From NCBI GenBank assembly GCA_046760105.1, contig JBHIDJ010000011.1, positions 1 to 49,542 on the forward strand: 49,542 nt of DNA. The letters are read 5' to 3'. The notes under the pieces are model-generated. The model made no database searches. It was not told where the DNA came from and saw only the letters and a program-made list of their open reading frames with translations. The stretch's first letter is position 1. Each line of letters starts with the position of its first letter. This stretch comes from JBHIDJ01 sp046760105. Lineage in GTDB: Bacteria; Pseudomonadota; Gammaproteobacteria; Acidiferrobacterales; SPGG2. Shown piece after piece: positions 31,899 to 40,834 of this stretch. Made by a program: the position numbers and the translations under genes.

Positions 31899-34761
31899 GG
31901 GTTTTTGGTTGCGTACAACGATCAACCAGATAGACGATTGAGCGGTAATAGCGGCCGCTATGATACGAAAGACCGATCTCACAGGTACGGCTGGTCGAGT
32001 AGCCGGACAGACAATCAGCAGGTAATGACGGACGAAGCGCGCGCAGTGCACTCGCATTCAGCTCTGGATGAGTAAAGCCTTTGTCGCCGGCCCATCCACA
32101 GCAAGCTACATTCTCTGGCACGACAACTTTTTCCACGCAAGCCTCAGCGATCTTTTTCAGCTTATTTTCTAGCCCCATCTTACGGAGGCTACAGGTGGGG
32201 TACAGCGCGACAGTCTCCGATTGTGTTCGGAATGTCAAACGCCCCATGACAAAGTCGTGAATGAACTCGGTGATATCAAATACTTTTGCACCGTTTTCGA
32301 GTTTCTGCTTAAGGTATAAGGTGCAGGGGCTGGTATCCGACACGGTCGGATCCTGGCCATCGTGACTTGCGTAGAGCAAGCTCTGCACGGTCTCGCTGGC
32401 TTTGGCATTAGCCTGGGCCACCAGCCCTTTACTTTCGAACGGCATTCCGCAACACAATTGGTCGCAGCTGTCGGGGTAGACGACCTCATAACCCGCCTTG
32501 CGCAACAGCGCTTCTGTCTTCACCGGAAGCGATTCACGTTCAGGATCACCCTTAGCGGGCCCCATCGTCCGACTGGTACAACTCGGAAAGTAGACCACGC
32601 GAGGCCGGTCGGTCGTAGTATCGTTCCTCGGCGTCGGCATTTTCGCTGCCGTTGGCACGTACGGATTCCATAGCGGGACATATCCTGCTGACAACTTGTG
32701 CACACCGCTCGTAAAACTCTCCATCAGTGACGTACCCAGCACAGTGTGGGCGAGGTTGGCGGCACGAAGCGCGCCACGGGTTACCTTAGAAACCAGAGAG
32801 AAATTTTCAGCAAGCAAACTGGCTGCCTTACTTCCACCCTTGCCCACACGCCGTGCACGTAAGCTCTTGATCATTTGGCCGGTATCGATGTCCACCGGAC
32901 AAGCGAGCAGACAAAGACCATCGGCGGCGCACGTGTCTATACCCTGGTATCGGTAAAGCGCTCGTAGCGTTCTCAAACGCTTCGGATCTTCTCCCGATGC
33001 TTCAAGGCGCGCGAGTTCACGTAGACCAACAATGCGTTGCCGGGGTGTCAACGTCAGCGTGTTCGACGGACAGGTGAGCTCACAGAATCCACATTCGATG
33101 CACTTATCCACGATCGGATCGACCGGAAACAACGGCTTTAGATTCTTTAGGTGCACTTGAGGGTCGTTGTTGAGAATGACACCAGGATTGAGAATATTGT
33201 CGGAATCGAGGATCGACTTGATCGCACGCATGAGCTGATAGGCTTCCTGCCCCCATTCCAGCTCAACGTACGGGGCAATATTGCGGCCCGTGCCGTGTTC
33301 GCCCTTCAGTGAACCTTGGTACTTGTCCACTACCAGCCGTGTGTAGTCTTCCATAAACCGGCTGTAACGATCGATCGCCTCAGCCCTGCCAAAGTCTTCG
33401 GTAAAAATCAGATGCAAGTTACCTTCGAGCGCGTGGCCGAGAATAATCGCCTCATGGTAGGAATACTTCCTTAGCAGTTGCTGCAGATCTACTGTCGCCG
33501 TTGCCAGCTCTGGAAGTCGGAAGACAACATCCTCCGTGATTACGCTCGTACCGGTGTCTCGCATCGCGCCCACCGACGGATACAAGCCCTTGCGTACGTT
33601 CCACAGTCGCGTATATTCCTCCGCCCTGTCAGTGAACCGTATTGGGAGCAATGTCTCTACACCACCAATCGTACGTTCGATATCGTGGACCTGCTGCTTC
33701 AAACTGGTACTGTCTGCGGCACGCGTTTCGAGCAGCAACGAGGCGGCCTCATCTGGAAGCTGCTTGAGGTAGTCCGGCATCCCCGGCTTATCTTCCACCG
33801 AACGAAGCGAGGCGCGGTCCATCAACTCTACTGCGGCGACTGGCTGCGCCTTGGCGATAACGGCAGCTTCGCATGCGGTTTTAACGTCCGGAAACAGGAT
33901 AAGCGCGCTAGCCTTATGCGGTGGATCCGGCACAGTGCGGTAGGTAATTTCGGATATAAAACCAAGCGTTCCTTCAGAACCGATCATCAGATGCTGCAGG
34001 ATATCGATCGGATCCTGGAAATCTAGAAGCGCGTTAATACTGTAGCCGGTCGTGTTTCTGATCTTGAACTTTTCGCGGATGCGGTTCGCCAGCTTTGTGT
34101 TTGCCCGCGTACGACGTGCTAGGGCATCAATGTCGGCGAGTAAATGCTTGTGTGTCTCCGCGAATGCCTGGCGACTCGCCTTGTCACCGGTATCGAGGAC
34201 GGTGCCATCGGCGAGCACGGTGCGAGCGCTGACCAGCGTGTTGTAACTGTTTTGCGCTAAAACACAGCACATGCCGCTGGCATTATTGGCGGCGATGCCG
34301 CCGATGGTAGCGATATTGATCGATGCCGGATCGGGACCGATCTTTCTATTGAACGGTGCAAGGTAACGGTTTGCATGCCCACCGATCACCCCCGGTTGGA
34401 GGCGAATCTGCGAAGCATCAGCGTTGATCTCGTAGTTTTTCCATTGGCTACCCAGGACCAGCAGGATTGAGTCTGTGATCGCCTGCCCGGACACGCTGGT
34501 GCCGGCCCCGCGAAATGTTACCGGCGTGCCGTGCCTGCGCGCACTGTGCAACACACGCGAGACTTCCGCCTCACTTTCCACTCGCACCACCAGTTTGGGG
34601 GTGAGCCGGTAAAAACTGGCGTCCGTGCCATAGGCCAGCGTCCGCAGCGGATCGGTGATCAAGCGCGCTGCCGGGATAAAGCCTTGGAGCTCAGTACAAA
34701 GTGCGTCATACGGCCCGGGCAGTGCACGCGCAGCCCCACGACCAAACCCAATCGCTTTCAC
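31894..34761 (-). CDS. FAD/FeS D-lactate dehydrogenase (Dld-II type)
   Basis: The 955-residue protein joins a FAD-binding oxidase half to an iron-sulfur half. Residues about 35-260 form the FAD-linked oxidase domain (FRGAGTSVSGQA, ATIGGIAANNASGM), and residues 270-535 the C-terminal cap (GHALEGNLH, GEHGTGRNIAPYV). Two 4Fe-4S motifs follow (CIECGFCELTCPS, CAADGLCLLACPVD), then two CCG domains (DQLCCGMPFESKG, VACCGWAGDKGF). This is the layout of the quinone-linked Dld-II D-lactate dehydrogenases, which oxidise D-lactate to pyruvate at the membrane face. Other D-2-hydroxyacids are possible. Start is GTG 34761. Pyruvate formed could feed the pyruvate dehydrogenase encoded further right. Confidence 0.85.
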   Translation of the reverse strand: MKAIGFGRGAARALPGPYDALCTELQGFIPAARLITDPLRTLAYGTDASFYRLTPKLVVRVESEAEVSRVLHSARRHGTPVTFRGAGTSVSGQAITDSILLVLGSQWKNYEINADASQIRLQPGVIGGHANRYLAPFNRKIGPDPASINIATIGGIAANNASGMCCVLAQNSYNTLVSARTVLADGTVLDTGDKASRQAFAETHKHLLADIDALARRTRANTKLANRIREKFKIRNTTGYSINALLDFQDPIDILQHLMIGSEGTLGFISEITYRTVPDPPHKASALILFPDVKTACEAAVIAKAQPVAAVELMDRASLRSVEDKPGMPDYLKQLPDEAASLLLETRAADSTSLKQQVHDIERTIGGVETLLPIRFTDRAEEYTRLWNVRKGLYPSVGAMRDTGTSVITEDVVFRLPELATATVDLQQLLRKYSYHEAIILGHALEGNLHLIFTEDFGRAEAIDRYSRFMEDYTRLVVDKYQGSLKGEHGTGRNIAPYVELEWGQEAYQLMRAIKSILDSDNILNPGVILNNDPQVHLKNLKPLFPVDPIVDKCIECGFCELTCPSNTLTLTPRQRIVGLRELARLEASGEDPKRLRTLRALYRYQGIDTCAADGLCLLACPVDIDTGQMIKSLRARRVGKGGSKAASLLAENFSLVSKVTRGALRAANLAHTVLGTSLMESFTSGVHKLSAGYVPLWNPYVPTAAKMPTPRNDTTTDRPRVVYFPSCTSRTMGPAKGDPERESLPVKTEALLRKAGYEVVYPDSCDQLCCGMPFESKGLVAQANAKASETVQSLLYASHDGQDPTVSDTSPCTLYLKQKLENGAKVFDITEFIHDFVMGRLTFRTQSETVALYPTCSLRKMGLENKLKKIAEACVEKVVVPENVACCGWAGDKGFTHPELNASALRALRPSLPADCLSGYSTSRTCEIGLSYHSGRYYRSIVYLVDRCTQPKTQ

Positions 34762-34840
34762 GGCTCACTCATCTTTGGCAATAAGTGGCAAGGCAGCGGC
34801 CATGATCCTCCGCACAAATCAGGGCAGCAAAAACATTTAT

Positions 34841-34860
34841 TATAACCCCACTGGGTTATA
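34841..34860. promoter_or_regulatory. Perfect 20-bp inverted repeat upstream of the lactate dehydrogenase gene
   Basis: TATAACCC and GGGTTATA pair perfectly with a four-base centre (CACT). The repeat is 80 bases upstream of the lactate dehydrogenase GTG and 115 bases upstream of the divergent acyl-CoA synthetase, suiting an operator or the overlap of two promoters (TATAAC resembles a -10 box). No regulator gene is adjacent. Confidence 0.45.
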
Positions 34861-34944
34861 GGGTATCGAACCGCGCCCTGCCCGTTGAACTAGCGTGGCG
34901 CTCGCGTGACAATCGACTGTGGCTGGGACTTGGAAAAAACACCG

Positions 34945-34977
34945 GTGAATATCGGTGAACATCAGTGATCTACCGTG
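34945..34977 (+). repeat. 10-bp ladder of GTGA repeats ending in the start codon
   Basis: GTGA occurs at 34945, 34955, 34965 and 34975, exactly ten bases apart, with partly conserved spacers (ATATCG, ACATCA, TCTACC). The last GTG is the apparent start codon of the acyl-CoA synthetase gene, which has no Shine-Dalgarno sequence. Confidence 0.7.
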
Positions 34978-36525
34978 ACTAACATCGTCGGCAATCGCAC
35001 GCTGCGTGATCTATTGGAATATCGTGCTAGCCGTACACCCGAACGCCCGTTTGTCATCTTCGACGACTTGGCAGGCACGGTGACACGTCTTTCCTACGCC
35101 GAGTTCGATCAACAGGTAAATCGCGCCGCTAACATGTTGGTTGCGCTCGGAGTTGGCCACGGAGACAAGCTTAATTTACATTTGCCCAACTGCCTGGAGT
35201 TCTTGTTGCTCTGGTTTGGTGCGGCGAAAATCGGCGCCGTCATCATGCCCACGAATATCCTTTCTCCGGCGGCAGAGCTCGAATATCTGGTAAATCACTC
35301 GGAAAGTCGACTGATATTCACTGATCCTGATCGGCTAGACGTGGTCGAAACGATGCGCCGCAGTTGTCCTGGTGTGGAAGCGGTGATTGTCTGCGGTGAA
35401 TCTGCGAAACGAGATTATCGTAGCTTCGATGTGCTCTTGGCTGAACAAAACGCCCTCGCCCCGGAAGCTCAAATCGACCCTCTCGATGAAGCCGGAATCC
35501 TCTACACTTCGGGAACGACGGCCCGACCCAAAGGGGTCATGGTGACCCACGCCAATTACATCTACGCGGGTGAAACCGTGGCCAAAGCTATACGTCTGGG
35601 CCCGGAAGACCGACATTTCGTCGTGTTGCCACTGTTTCATGGAAACGCGCAGTACTACTCGACCATGAGCACTTTGGTTACCGGGGCAAGCATGGCGTTG
35701 ACGGCGCGCTTCAGCGCCAGTCGCTATTTTGAGCGGTGCATTGCCCATCAATGCACGGTTGCCAGTCTGTTTGCAGCGCCTATCCGTATGCTGCTCGCCC
35801 AAGAGCAAAACGACGAACACCGAAACAATCGACTGCGGATCGTTATCTTTGCCCAAAACGTCACAGAGGCACAGCTTACCGAGTGGCATGAGCGTTTCGG
35901 TGCGCCGCTGTTACAGCTCTGGGGCATGACCGAGACCATGGGACCACCGCTTATGAATCCTTTAGAGTATGAGCGACGGAACATGTCTATGGGCCTGCCG
36001 GTCATGGGCTATGAAGTGGACCTGGTCGATGAAACCGGTCAACCGGTACGCCGCGGAGACATTGGTCAAATCGTTGTCCGCGGTGAGCCAGGCTGGACAC
36101 TTATGAAGGGATACTTCAAGAATCCCGAGGCGACGGCAGACACGATACGCAATGGTTGGCTCTGGTCCGGTGATAATGCACGGCAGGATGAGCACGGCTA
36201 CCTCTACTTCGTGGATCGCGCTAAGGACATGATCAAGCGTTCCGGCGAAAATGTCGCTGCCAGCGAAGTCGAAGCGGTGATCCTCCAACATCCCAAGATC
36301 TTTGACTGTGCAGTTATCGGCGTACCCGACGAGATGCGCGATGAGAGAATCAAGGCCTATGTGGTGCCGCGAGAAGGCGATAAACTCAAGGCAGAGGAAG
36401 TTATTCACTGGTGTGAGCAACGTCTGGCGAAGTTCCGTGTTCCAGAGCTAGTTGAATTCCGTCGCGAGCTGCCACGTACGTCGGTCGGAAAGATTCAAAA
36501 GCACATTCTTAGGCGTGAATCCTAA
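34975..36525 (+). CDS. AMP-forming acyl-CoA synthetase (ANL family)
   Basis: The 516-residue protein is an adenylate-forming acyl-CoA ligase: P-loop YTSGTTARPKGVMVTH (about residues 176-191), LWGMTETMGPP, the hinge region YLYFVDRAKDMIKRSGENVAASEVE, and the catalytic C-terminal lysine in RTSVGKIQKHI. It activates a carboxylic acid with ATP and CoA. The sequence resembles crotonobetaine/carnitine-CoA and medium-chain ligases, but the substrate is not determinable. The apparent GTG start lacks a ribosome-binding site and lies at the end of a 10-base repeat ladder, so the true start may differ. Divergent from the lactate dehydrogenase gene. Confidence 0.85.
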   Translation: MTNIVGNRTLRDLLEYRASRTPERPFVIFDDLAGTVTRLSYAEFDQQVNRAANMLVALGVGHGDKLNLHLPNCLEFLLLWFGAAKIGAVIMPTNILSPAAELEYLVNHSESRLIFTDPDRLDVVETMRRSCPGVEAVIVCGESAKRDYRSFDVLLAEQNALAPEAQIDPLDEAGILYTSGTTARPKGVMVTHANYIYAGETVAKAIRLGPEDRHFVVLPLFHGNAQYYSTMSTLVTGASMALTARFSASRYFERCIAHQCTVASLFAAPIRMLLAQEQNDEHRNNRLRIVIFAQNVTEAQLTEWHERFGAPLLQLWGMTETMGPPLMNPLEYERRNMSMGLPVMGYEVDLVDETGQPVRRGDIGQIVVRGEPGWTLMKGYFKNPEATADTIRNGWLWSGDNARQDEHGYLYFVDRAKDMIKRSGENVAASEVEAVILQHPKIFDCAVIGVPDEMRDERIKAYVVPREGDKLKAEEVIHWCEQRLAKFRVPELVEFRRELPRTSVGKIQKHILRRES

Positions 36526-36530
36526 ATCGT

Positions 36531-36572
36531 GATCCGTTAGTCGTGAGTCGTTAATCGTGAAACACTAAACCC
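36531..36572. repeat. 14-bp tandem repeat after the acyl-CoA synthetase gene
   Basis: Nearly three units of the pattern AATCGTGATCCGTT, AGTCGTGAGTCGTT, AATCGTGAAACACT follow the synthetase stop codon. The rest of the gap to panE (36573-36667) holds no recognisable feature. Confidence 0.6.
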
Positions 36573-36667
36573 CTAGCCACACGTAACGCGAGTAAAGATC
36601 CGATTCAGGCCGTGGTCAATCCTGGGAAGCTACGAACGAGCGACTCGTGGTTGGAAAGGGGCACGTT

Positions 36668-37576
36668 TCACGCCCTGTAGACCTTTGCCCGGACCAGATG
36701 CCATAGGGTCCGGTTGAACGGCGCCTGTACACCCTGCCGCTCCGCCTCCTGCGCTATGGCACCGCTGATGGCGTCGATTTCCGTTGGGGCGCCGCGGCGA
36801 ACGTCCTGCAGCATGGAGGAAATGTTGGTGGCCGTTCGTCTTGCCACTTCCTCCACCTGGGCAGCCGGGTCGGCGTAGTGCAGCTCCACACCTCGCGCGG
36901 CGGCTACCTGAGCCGTCTCCCGCGCCGCTTCAGTCATCACTGAGCGAGCGTGTGGCCGCTCCAACAGCTCACCGTTCGGGACCTCCAAGAGAGCAGTCAT
37001 AGGGTTGATGCCGGCGTTGACCGCCAGCTTCCCCCAAACCAGGCTCTCTAGGTCGTTGGCGGGATGGACTTCGAAGCCGGCCGTCTGAAGCAGGTCCACG
37101 AACGGCTGTAGCCGTGGGTGAGGCGCAACGTGTGTCGGCCCTGCGCCTCCGGCTCGCACTTTCCCAGGGTCTAGCAGTGTGGCGCCTACGGTGGTTACGC
37201 CGAGGGCGGCCCGTTCGGCGCCCAGTGCGGCTTGTAAGATGTCTATGTTGCCGAGGCCGTTCTGGAGGGTCAGCGCCACGCCGTGGGGCGCCAGACATTC
37301 CGAGAGCATTTCCGCTGCCTGGGCCGTCTGCCACGACTTGACGAGGACCAGCGCGCTCTGTGCACCCGCGCATTCGGAGGGGTCGGAGGTCGCCCACACC
37401 TCCGCCCACGTGCCGTGCCCGTTTTCTTCCAGCTGGATTCCGTCGCGCCGAAGGACCGCCAGCCCATGCTTCCAAGTGCCCAGGAGAGTGACATCTGCGT
37501 GCGGTGCCAGCCGGGCCCCAAACAGCCCGGCCATGGCGCCACTTCCCACGATAAGCATCGACGGCCTAGGACTCAT
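36668..37576 (-). CDS. panE: 2-dehydropantoate 2-reductase
   Basis: The 302-residue protein has the N-terminal NADP-binding motif VGSGAMAGLFGARLA (about residues 9-23) and the ketopantoate reductase core: LVKSWQT, LTLQNGLGN, and WGKLAVNAGINPMTALL with the catalytic lysine and the conserved Asn. The C-terminal RRGAPTEIDAISGAI motif is also typical. It reduces ketopantoate to pantoate for coenzyme A synthesis. It follows panB by 54 bases in the same direction, so the two steps are co-transcribed. By eye the gene is more GC-rich than the genes on either side. Confidence 0.85.
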   Translation of the reverse strand: MSPRPSMLIVGSGAMAGLFGARLAPHADVTLLGTWKHGLAVLRRDGIQLEENGHGTWAEVWATSDPSECAGAQSALVLVKSWQTAQAAEMLSECLAPHGVALTLQNGLGNIDILQAALGAERAALGVTTVGATLLDPGKVRAGGAGPTHVAPHPRLQPFVDLLQTAGFEVHPANDLESLVWGKLAVNAGINPMTALLEVPNGELLERPHARSVMTEAARETAQVAAARGVELHYADPAAQVEEVARRTATNISSMLQDVRRGAPTEIDAISGAIAQEAERQGVQAPFNRTLWHLVRAKVYRA

Positions 37577-37630
37577 CTTTTCCCAGGACCCGGGCCACTA
37601 TCCGGCGTGCCTTGCCACAAGACTGCGAAT

Positions 37631-38506
37631 TCACTTCTCGTTCAGCCACTCCTGCAAACTTACCCAGTCCTCTTCCGACATGTCGACCGTGTGTTCCTCG
37701 GCCGGGAAGACCCCGGTTTCTACCTCTTCTTTGAAGGCTGTGATGGCGCGCGCCATCTCCCCGTACAAATCGGCGTACTTCTTAACAAATCGGGGTGTGA
37801 ATCGATCAAACAGTCCCAGAATGTCGTGTGTGACGAGCACCTGCCCGTCGCACCCCGGCCCAGCCCCGATGCCGATAGTGGGTATCTCCAGCCGCTCGGA
37901 CATGAGCCGCCCAAGTCGGGCCGGGATGCTTTCCAGCACGATGGAGAAACAGCCAGCTTCTTCCAGGATCTGCGCATCCTCGATCAGACGTACGGCAGTA
38001 TCAGCCTCTCTGGCTTGAGCGCGGAAACCGCCCAACTGGTGGACCGATTGTGGGGTGAGCCCCAGGTGACCCTGAACTGGAATGCCGGATCCGACGATGG
38101 CCCTGATCGCGTCCGCCCGCTCACGGCCACCTTCCAGCTTCACGGCGTCCATGCCGCCCTGCTGCAGGAAGCGACCCGCGTTCCGAACTGCCTCTTCCAC
38201 CGAAACCTGGTAGGACATGAACGGCATGTCTCCGATCAAAAGGGCGTACTGGGCACCGCGCGCCACCGCCTTACAGTGGTGGATCATGTCGTCCATGGTC
38301 ACCGGCAAGGTGTTGTCATGGCCAAGCACGACCATGGCCAGGGAATCACCTACCAAGATCGAATCGATCCCCGCCTGATCGACCGCCAGGGAAGTGGCGT
38401 AGTCATAGGCGGTCAGCATGGTAAGCGTCTCGCCCTTGGCTTTCTTCAGGCGAAACGCGTGCGTCGTGACCTTCTTGCGTGTCTTGGGGGGTGCTGTTGT
38501 AGACAT
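37631..38506 (-). CDS. panB: 3-methyl-2-oxobutanoate hydroxymethyltransferase
   Basis: The 291-residue protein matches PanB: LTAYDYATSLAVDQAGIDSILVGDSLAMVVLGH with the metal-binding aspartate, TLPVTMDDMIHHCKAVARGA, GDMPFMSY, VKLEGG, GHLGLTPQSVHQLGGF and IPTIGIGAGPGCDGQVLV. It transfers a hydroxymethyl group from methylene-tetrahydrofolate to ketoisovalerate. ATG 38506 has AGGAGGAG eight bases upstream; the longer frame is rejected. The MDDMIHHC segment and the C-terminal extension (EEHTVDMSEEDW) look more like PanB of non-proteobacterial lineages than the 264-residue E. coli type, hinting at transfer together with panE. Confidence 0.9.
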   Translation of the reverse strand: MSTTAPPKTRKKVTTHAFRLKKAKGETLTMLTAYDYATSLAVDQAGIDSILVGDSLAMVVLGHDNTLPVTMDDMIHHCKAVARGAQYALLIGDMPFMSYQVSVEEAVRNAGRFLQQGGMDAVKLEGGRERADAIRAIVGSGIPVQGHLGLTPQSVHQLGGFRAQAREADTAVRLIEDAQILEEAGCFSIVLESIPARLGRLMSERLEIPTIGIGAGPGCDGQVLVTHDILGLFDRFTPRFVKKYADLYGEMARAITAFKEEVETGVFPAEEHTVDMSEEDWVSLQEWLNEK

Positions 38507-38958
38507 GGCTATCTCCTCCTGAGAGTGAGACGCACCGAGGGCAGAGAAAATCCCGCCCGGGCCTTGGGCGGAACAGCAGCAAGGATCCTTTCGTCCTGCC
38601 GGCTCGACCGTGGCCCGATCCAAGCGGCGCGCAAATTATACCGTAGAACTGAAGTTGGACTACTTTGTGTTAGGAATCCAAGCGCAGAAAGGCCAATAGG
38701 CCGGATAGGTTTTCTACCAGGGCGGAGGTTTAGCGTCTCTTCAATCGGCCTCCGCGTTCTCATATCAAAGAGCGGCTGTCACCGTTGGTAGCTTAATCAG
38801 AACTATTGCAAAGCAACTAGAGAAGTCGTGTCAAGTTCTTGTTGCGGGCGGCTAAAATAGTGGGCCAAGCTTGTTGCCGACTTGCTTGCGCAAACAGCCA
38901 AACGCGACGCCGGCTCTGAAGCTTACGAAAACGAGTCTTTCGGCGCCGCCCAGTAATC
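38507..38958. other. Gene-free stretch between panB and lipA
   Basis: About 450 bases carry no supported gene; long frames here are antisense shadows of panB. Only the panB ribosome-binding site (38509-38516) and a weak CGGAGG/CCTCCG inverted repeat around 38724-38755 are seen. No tRNA or riboswitch pattern was recognised. Confidence 0.5.
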
Positions 38959-38990
38959 GCGTGCAAGCCAGCACCTTCTAGCAATCTTGG

Positions 38991-39959
38991 TCAAACAACC
39001 CCAGCGGCTTGCAGGTCAGCATGGTAGGAAGAACGTACGAGCGGGCCGCTCGCCACGCTGGAAAATCCCATCTGCCGCGCAACACGTCCCAGTTCATCAA
39101 ACTCTTCGGGCGTCACATAACGCTCGACTGGTAGGTGGTGCATGCTCGGTGCCAGGTACTGACCCAAAGTCAGCATGTTGCAGTCATGATCGCGCAGATC
39201 GCGCATAACATGTCGCACTTCTTCCAGCTCCTCACCCAGTCCAAGCATGAGACCCGATTTTGTCGGAAGGTCTGGGTGACACTCTTTGAAACGCTGAATC
39301 AATTGCAAGGACCAGCGATAGTCGGCGCCCGGTCGCGCTTGCTTGTATAGCCTTGGCACCGTTTCCAGGTTGTGGTTGAACACGTCCGGTGGTTCCTGCT
39401 CCAGGATGTCTAGGGCGCGATCCATACGGCCGCGAAAATCTGGCACCAGGATCTCGATACGAGTGCCGGGATTACGTGCACGCACGGCATGGACACATGC
39501 GGCGAAGTGTCCTGCGCCACCGTCACGCAAGTCATCACGGTCGACCGAGGTGATAACGACATAGCGCAGCTCCATCAACCGGACGGAGCGCGCCAGATTC
39601 TCCGGCTCCTGCGGATCGAGCGGTAGCGGCCGGCCGTGCGCCACGTCACAGAAAGGACAGCGGCGGGTACATAGATCCCCCATGATCATGAACGTGGCAG
39701 TGCCGTGCCCGAAGCACTCTGGTAAATTCGGACAGGAGGCCTCTTCACACACCGTGTGCAAGCGATTCTCGCGAAGCACGCGCTTTACGCGGTCAGCCGC
39801 CGAGTGTGTCGGCAGCTTCACGCGAATCCACGGCGGTTTCGCCAGCCGTTCCCGCCGTGGAACCACTTTGACAGGGATCCCCGCCATCTTCGCCGCGCCT
39901 CTCTGTTGCTCATGGGCGACGGGTCTTGCAGGTTTTGATGGGCGACTCGATTCGGGCAT
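38991..39959 (-). CDS. lipA: Lipoyl synthase
   Basis: The protein (322 residues from ATG 39959) has both iron-sulfur sites of LipA: the auxiliary cluster motif CEEASCPNLPEC (Cys71, 76, 82) and the radical-SAM motif CTRRCPFC (Cys97, 101, 104), plus the C-terminal RSSYHA whose serine ligates the auxiliary cluster. It inserts two sulfurs into octanoyl groups on lipoyl domains, exactly those of the AceF and Lpd encoded upstream. The frame stays open to ATG 40028, immediately after the hydrolase stop. I prefer 39959 because it matches E. coli LipA length (321), but neither start has a clear ribosome-binding site. lipB is not in the window. Confidence 0.9.
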   Translation of the reverse strand: MPESSRPSKPARPVAHEQQRGAAKMAGIPVKVVPRRERLAKPPWIRVKLPTHSAADRVKRVLRENRLHTVCEEASCPNLPECFGHGTATFMIMGDLCTRRCPFCDVAHGRPLPLDPQEPENLARSVRLMELRYVVITSVDRDDLRDGGAGHFAACVHAVRARNPGTRIEILVPDFRGRMDRALDILEQEPPDVFNHNLETVPRLYKQARPGADYRWSLQLIQRFKECHPDLPTKSGLMLGLGEELEEVRHVMRDLRDHDCNMLTLGQYLAPSMHHLPVERYVTPEEFDELGRVARQMGFSSVASGPLVRSSYHADLQAAGVV

Positions 39960-40028
39960 CAGAAACGGGCTCGTTTGAGCACTTGCTCCTTCAACTGTAA
40001 GGATATCCGGTCTTAGCGGCCAGTGCAT

Positions 40029-40796
40029 CTAAAGAAACGCGGCTATCGCTCCAACGAACGGGTCTGGCTGGTCAATGTGTACCCAATGACCGGCATTTGG
40101 GATCACGGTAATGCCCGCGTTCGGGAACAACTGGTAGATCACGTCGTGGTGCTCCGGTTGGACATAGACCGACTGGCCGCCACTTATTATAAGTGTCTTG
40201 CCAAAATAGATGCGGCTCGCGCCTGCGATAGGAAAACCGGCGAGGCCATCCATATTGGCGGCAAGGGCCGGCAGATTGATACGCCAATCAAAGCGTTGAT
40301 CCCGATAGACGAGATTTTGCAGGAGGAACGCCCGGATTGCTGCATCCGGAATCTGCTCACTTAATGCCGCATCGGCGTCATCGCGGCGCCTTATCGCTCC
40401 GAGGTGGAGGGCTTGCATCGCCTGAGCGTAAGGGAGAAAGCTATGGGGATATGGGACGGGCGCGACGTCGACGACAATCAATGAGCCCACCAAATCGCCA
40501 TACTTCAATGCCAACAGCATGGCGGTCTTGCCACCCATGCTGTGTCCGAGTACGGCTGTACTCTCTAGACCGTGCTGTTCGATAAAGTCGCGAATGTCGT
40601 CGACCAGATCAGAATAGGACATCGCGTCGGCCCAGGGCGAGTTACCATGGTTACGCAGGTCCAGAGCATAAACGTGGTGCGTGTCAGCAAGCTGTTTAGC
40701 GATCGCGCTCCAGTTCCTGCCAGAACCGAATAGTCCGTGCAAGATCAGTATCGGTGGTCCGGCACCGAAATCGTTGTAGGATAAAGTTATTGCCAT
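40029..40796 (-). CDS. Alpha/beta hydrolase, YbfF-like esterase
   Basis: The 255-residue protein is a compact alpha/beta hydrolase with LHGLFGSGRNW (oxyanion region), LDLRNHGNSPW, nucleophile GHSMGGKTAM (Ser near residue 104), and a C-terminal NAGHWVHIDQP histidine. The LRNHG and GHSMGGK motifs are those of the YbfF branch of thioesterases and esterases. The natural substrate is unknown, with short acyl esters or acyl-CoA as candidates. It lies between lpd and lipA with small gaps, so it is part of the pyruvate dehydrogenase-lipoate transcription unit. Confidence 0.8.
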   Translation of the reverse strand: MAITLSYNDFGAGPPILILHGLFGSGRNWSAIAKQLADTHHVYALDLRNHGNSPWADAMSYSDLVDDIRDFIEQHGLESTAVLGHSMGGKTAMLLALKYGDLVGSLIVVDVAPVPYPHSFLPYAQAMQALHLGAIRRRDDADAALSEQIPDAAIRAFLLQNLVYRDQRFDWRINLPALAANMDGLAGFPIAGASRIYFGKTLIISGGQSVYVQPEHHDVIYQLFPNAGITVIPNAGHWVHIDQPDPFVGAIAAFL

Positions 40797-40834
40797 GAAC
40801 CTCGCACGCGCGCGAAAACCTTGGTACCACTCCC

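Noticed and set aside
37283..38791. A 502-residue plus-strand frame opposite panB and panE, and a 279-residue one at 37179-38018
   Set aside because: Both are antisense shadows of clearly conserved GC-rich genes, with no recognisable domain and no ribosome-binding site.
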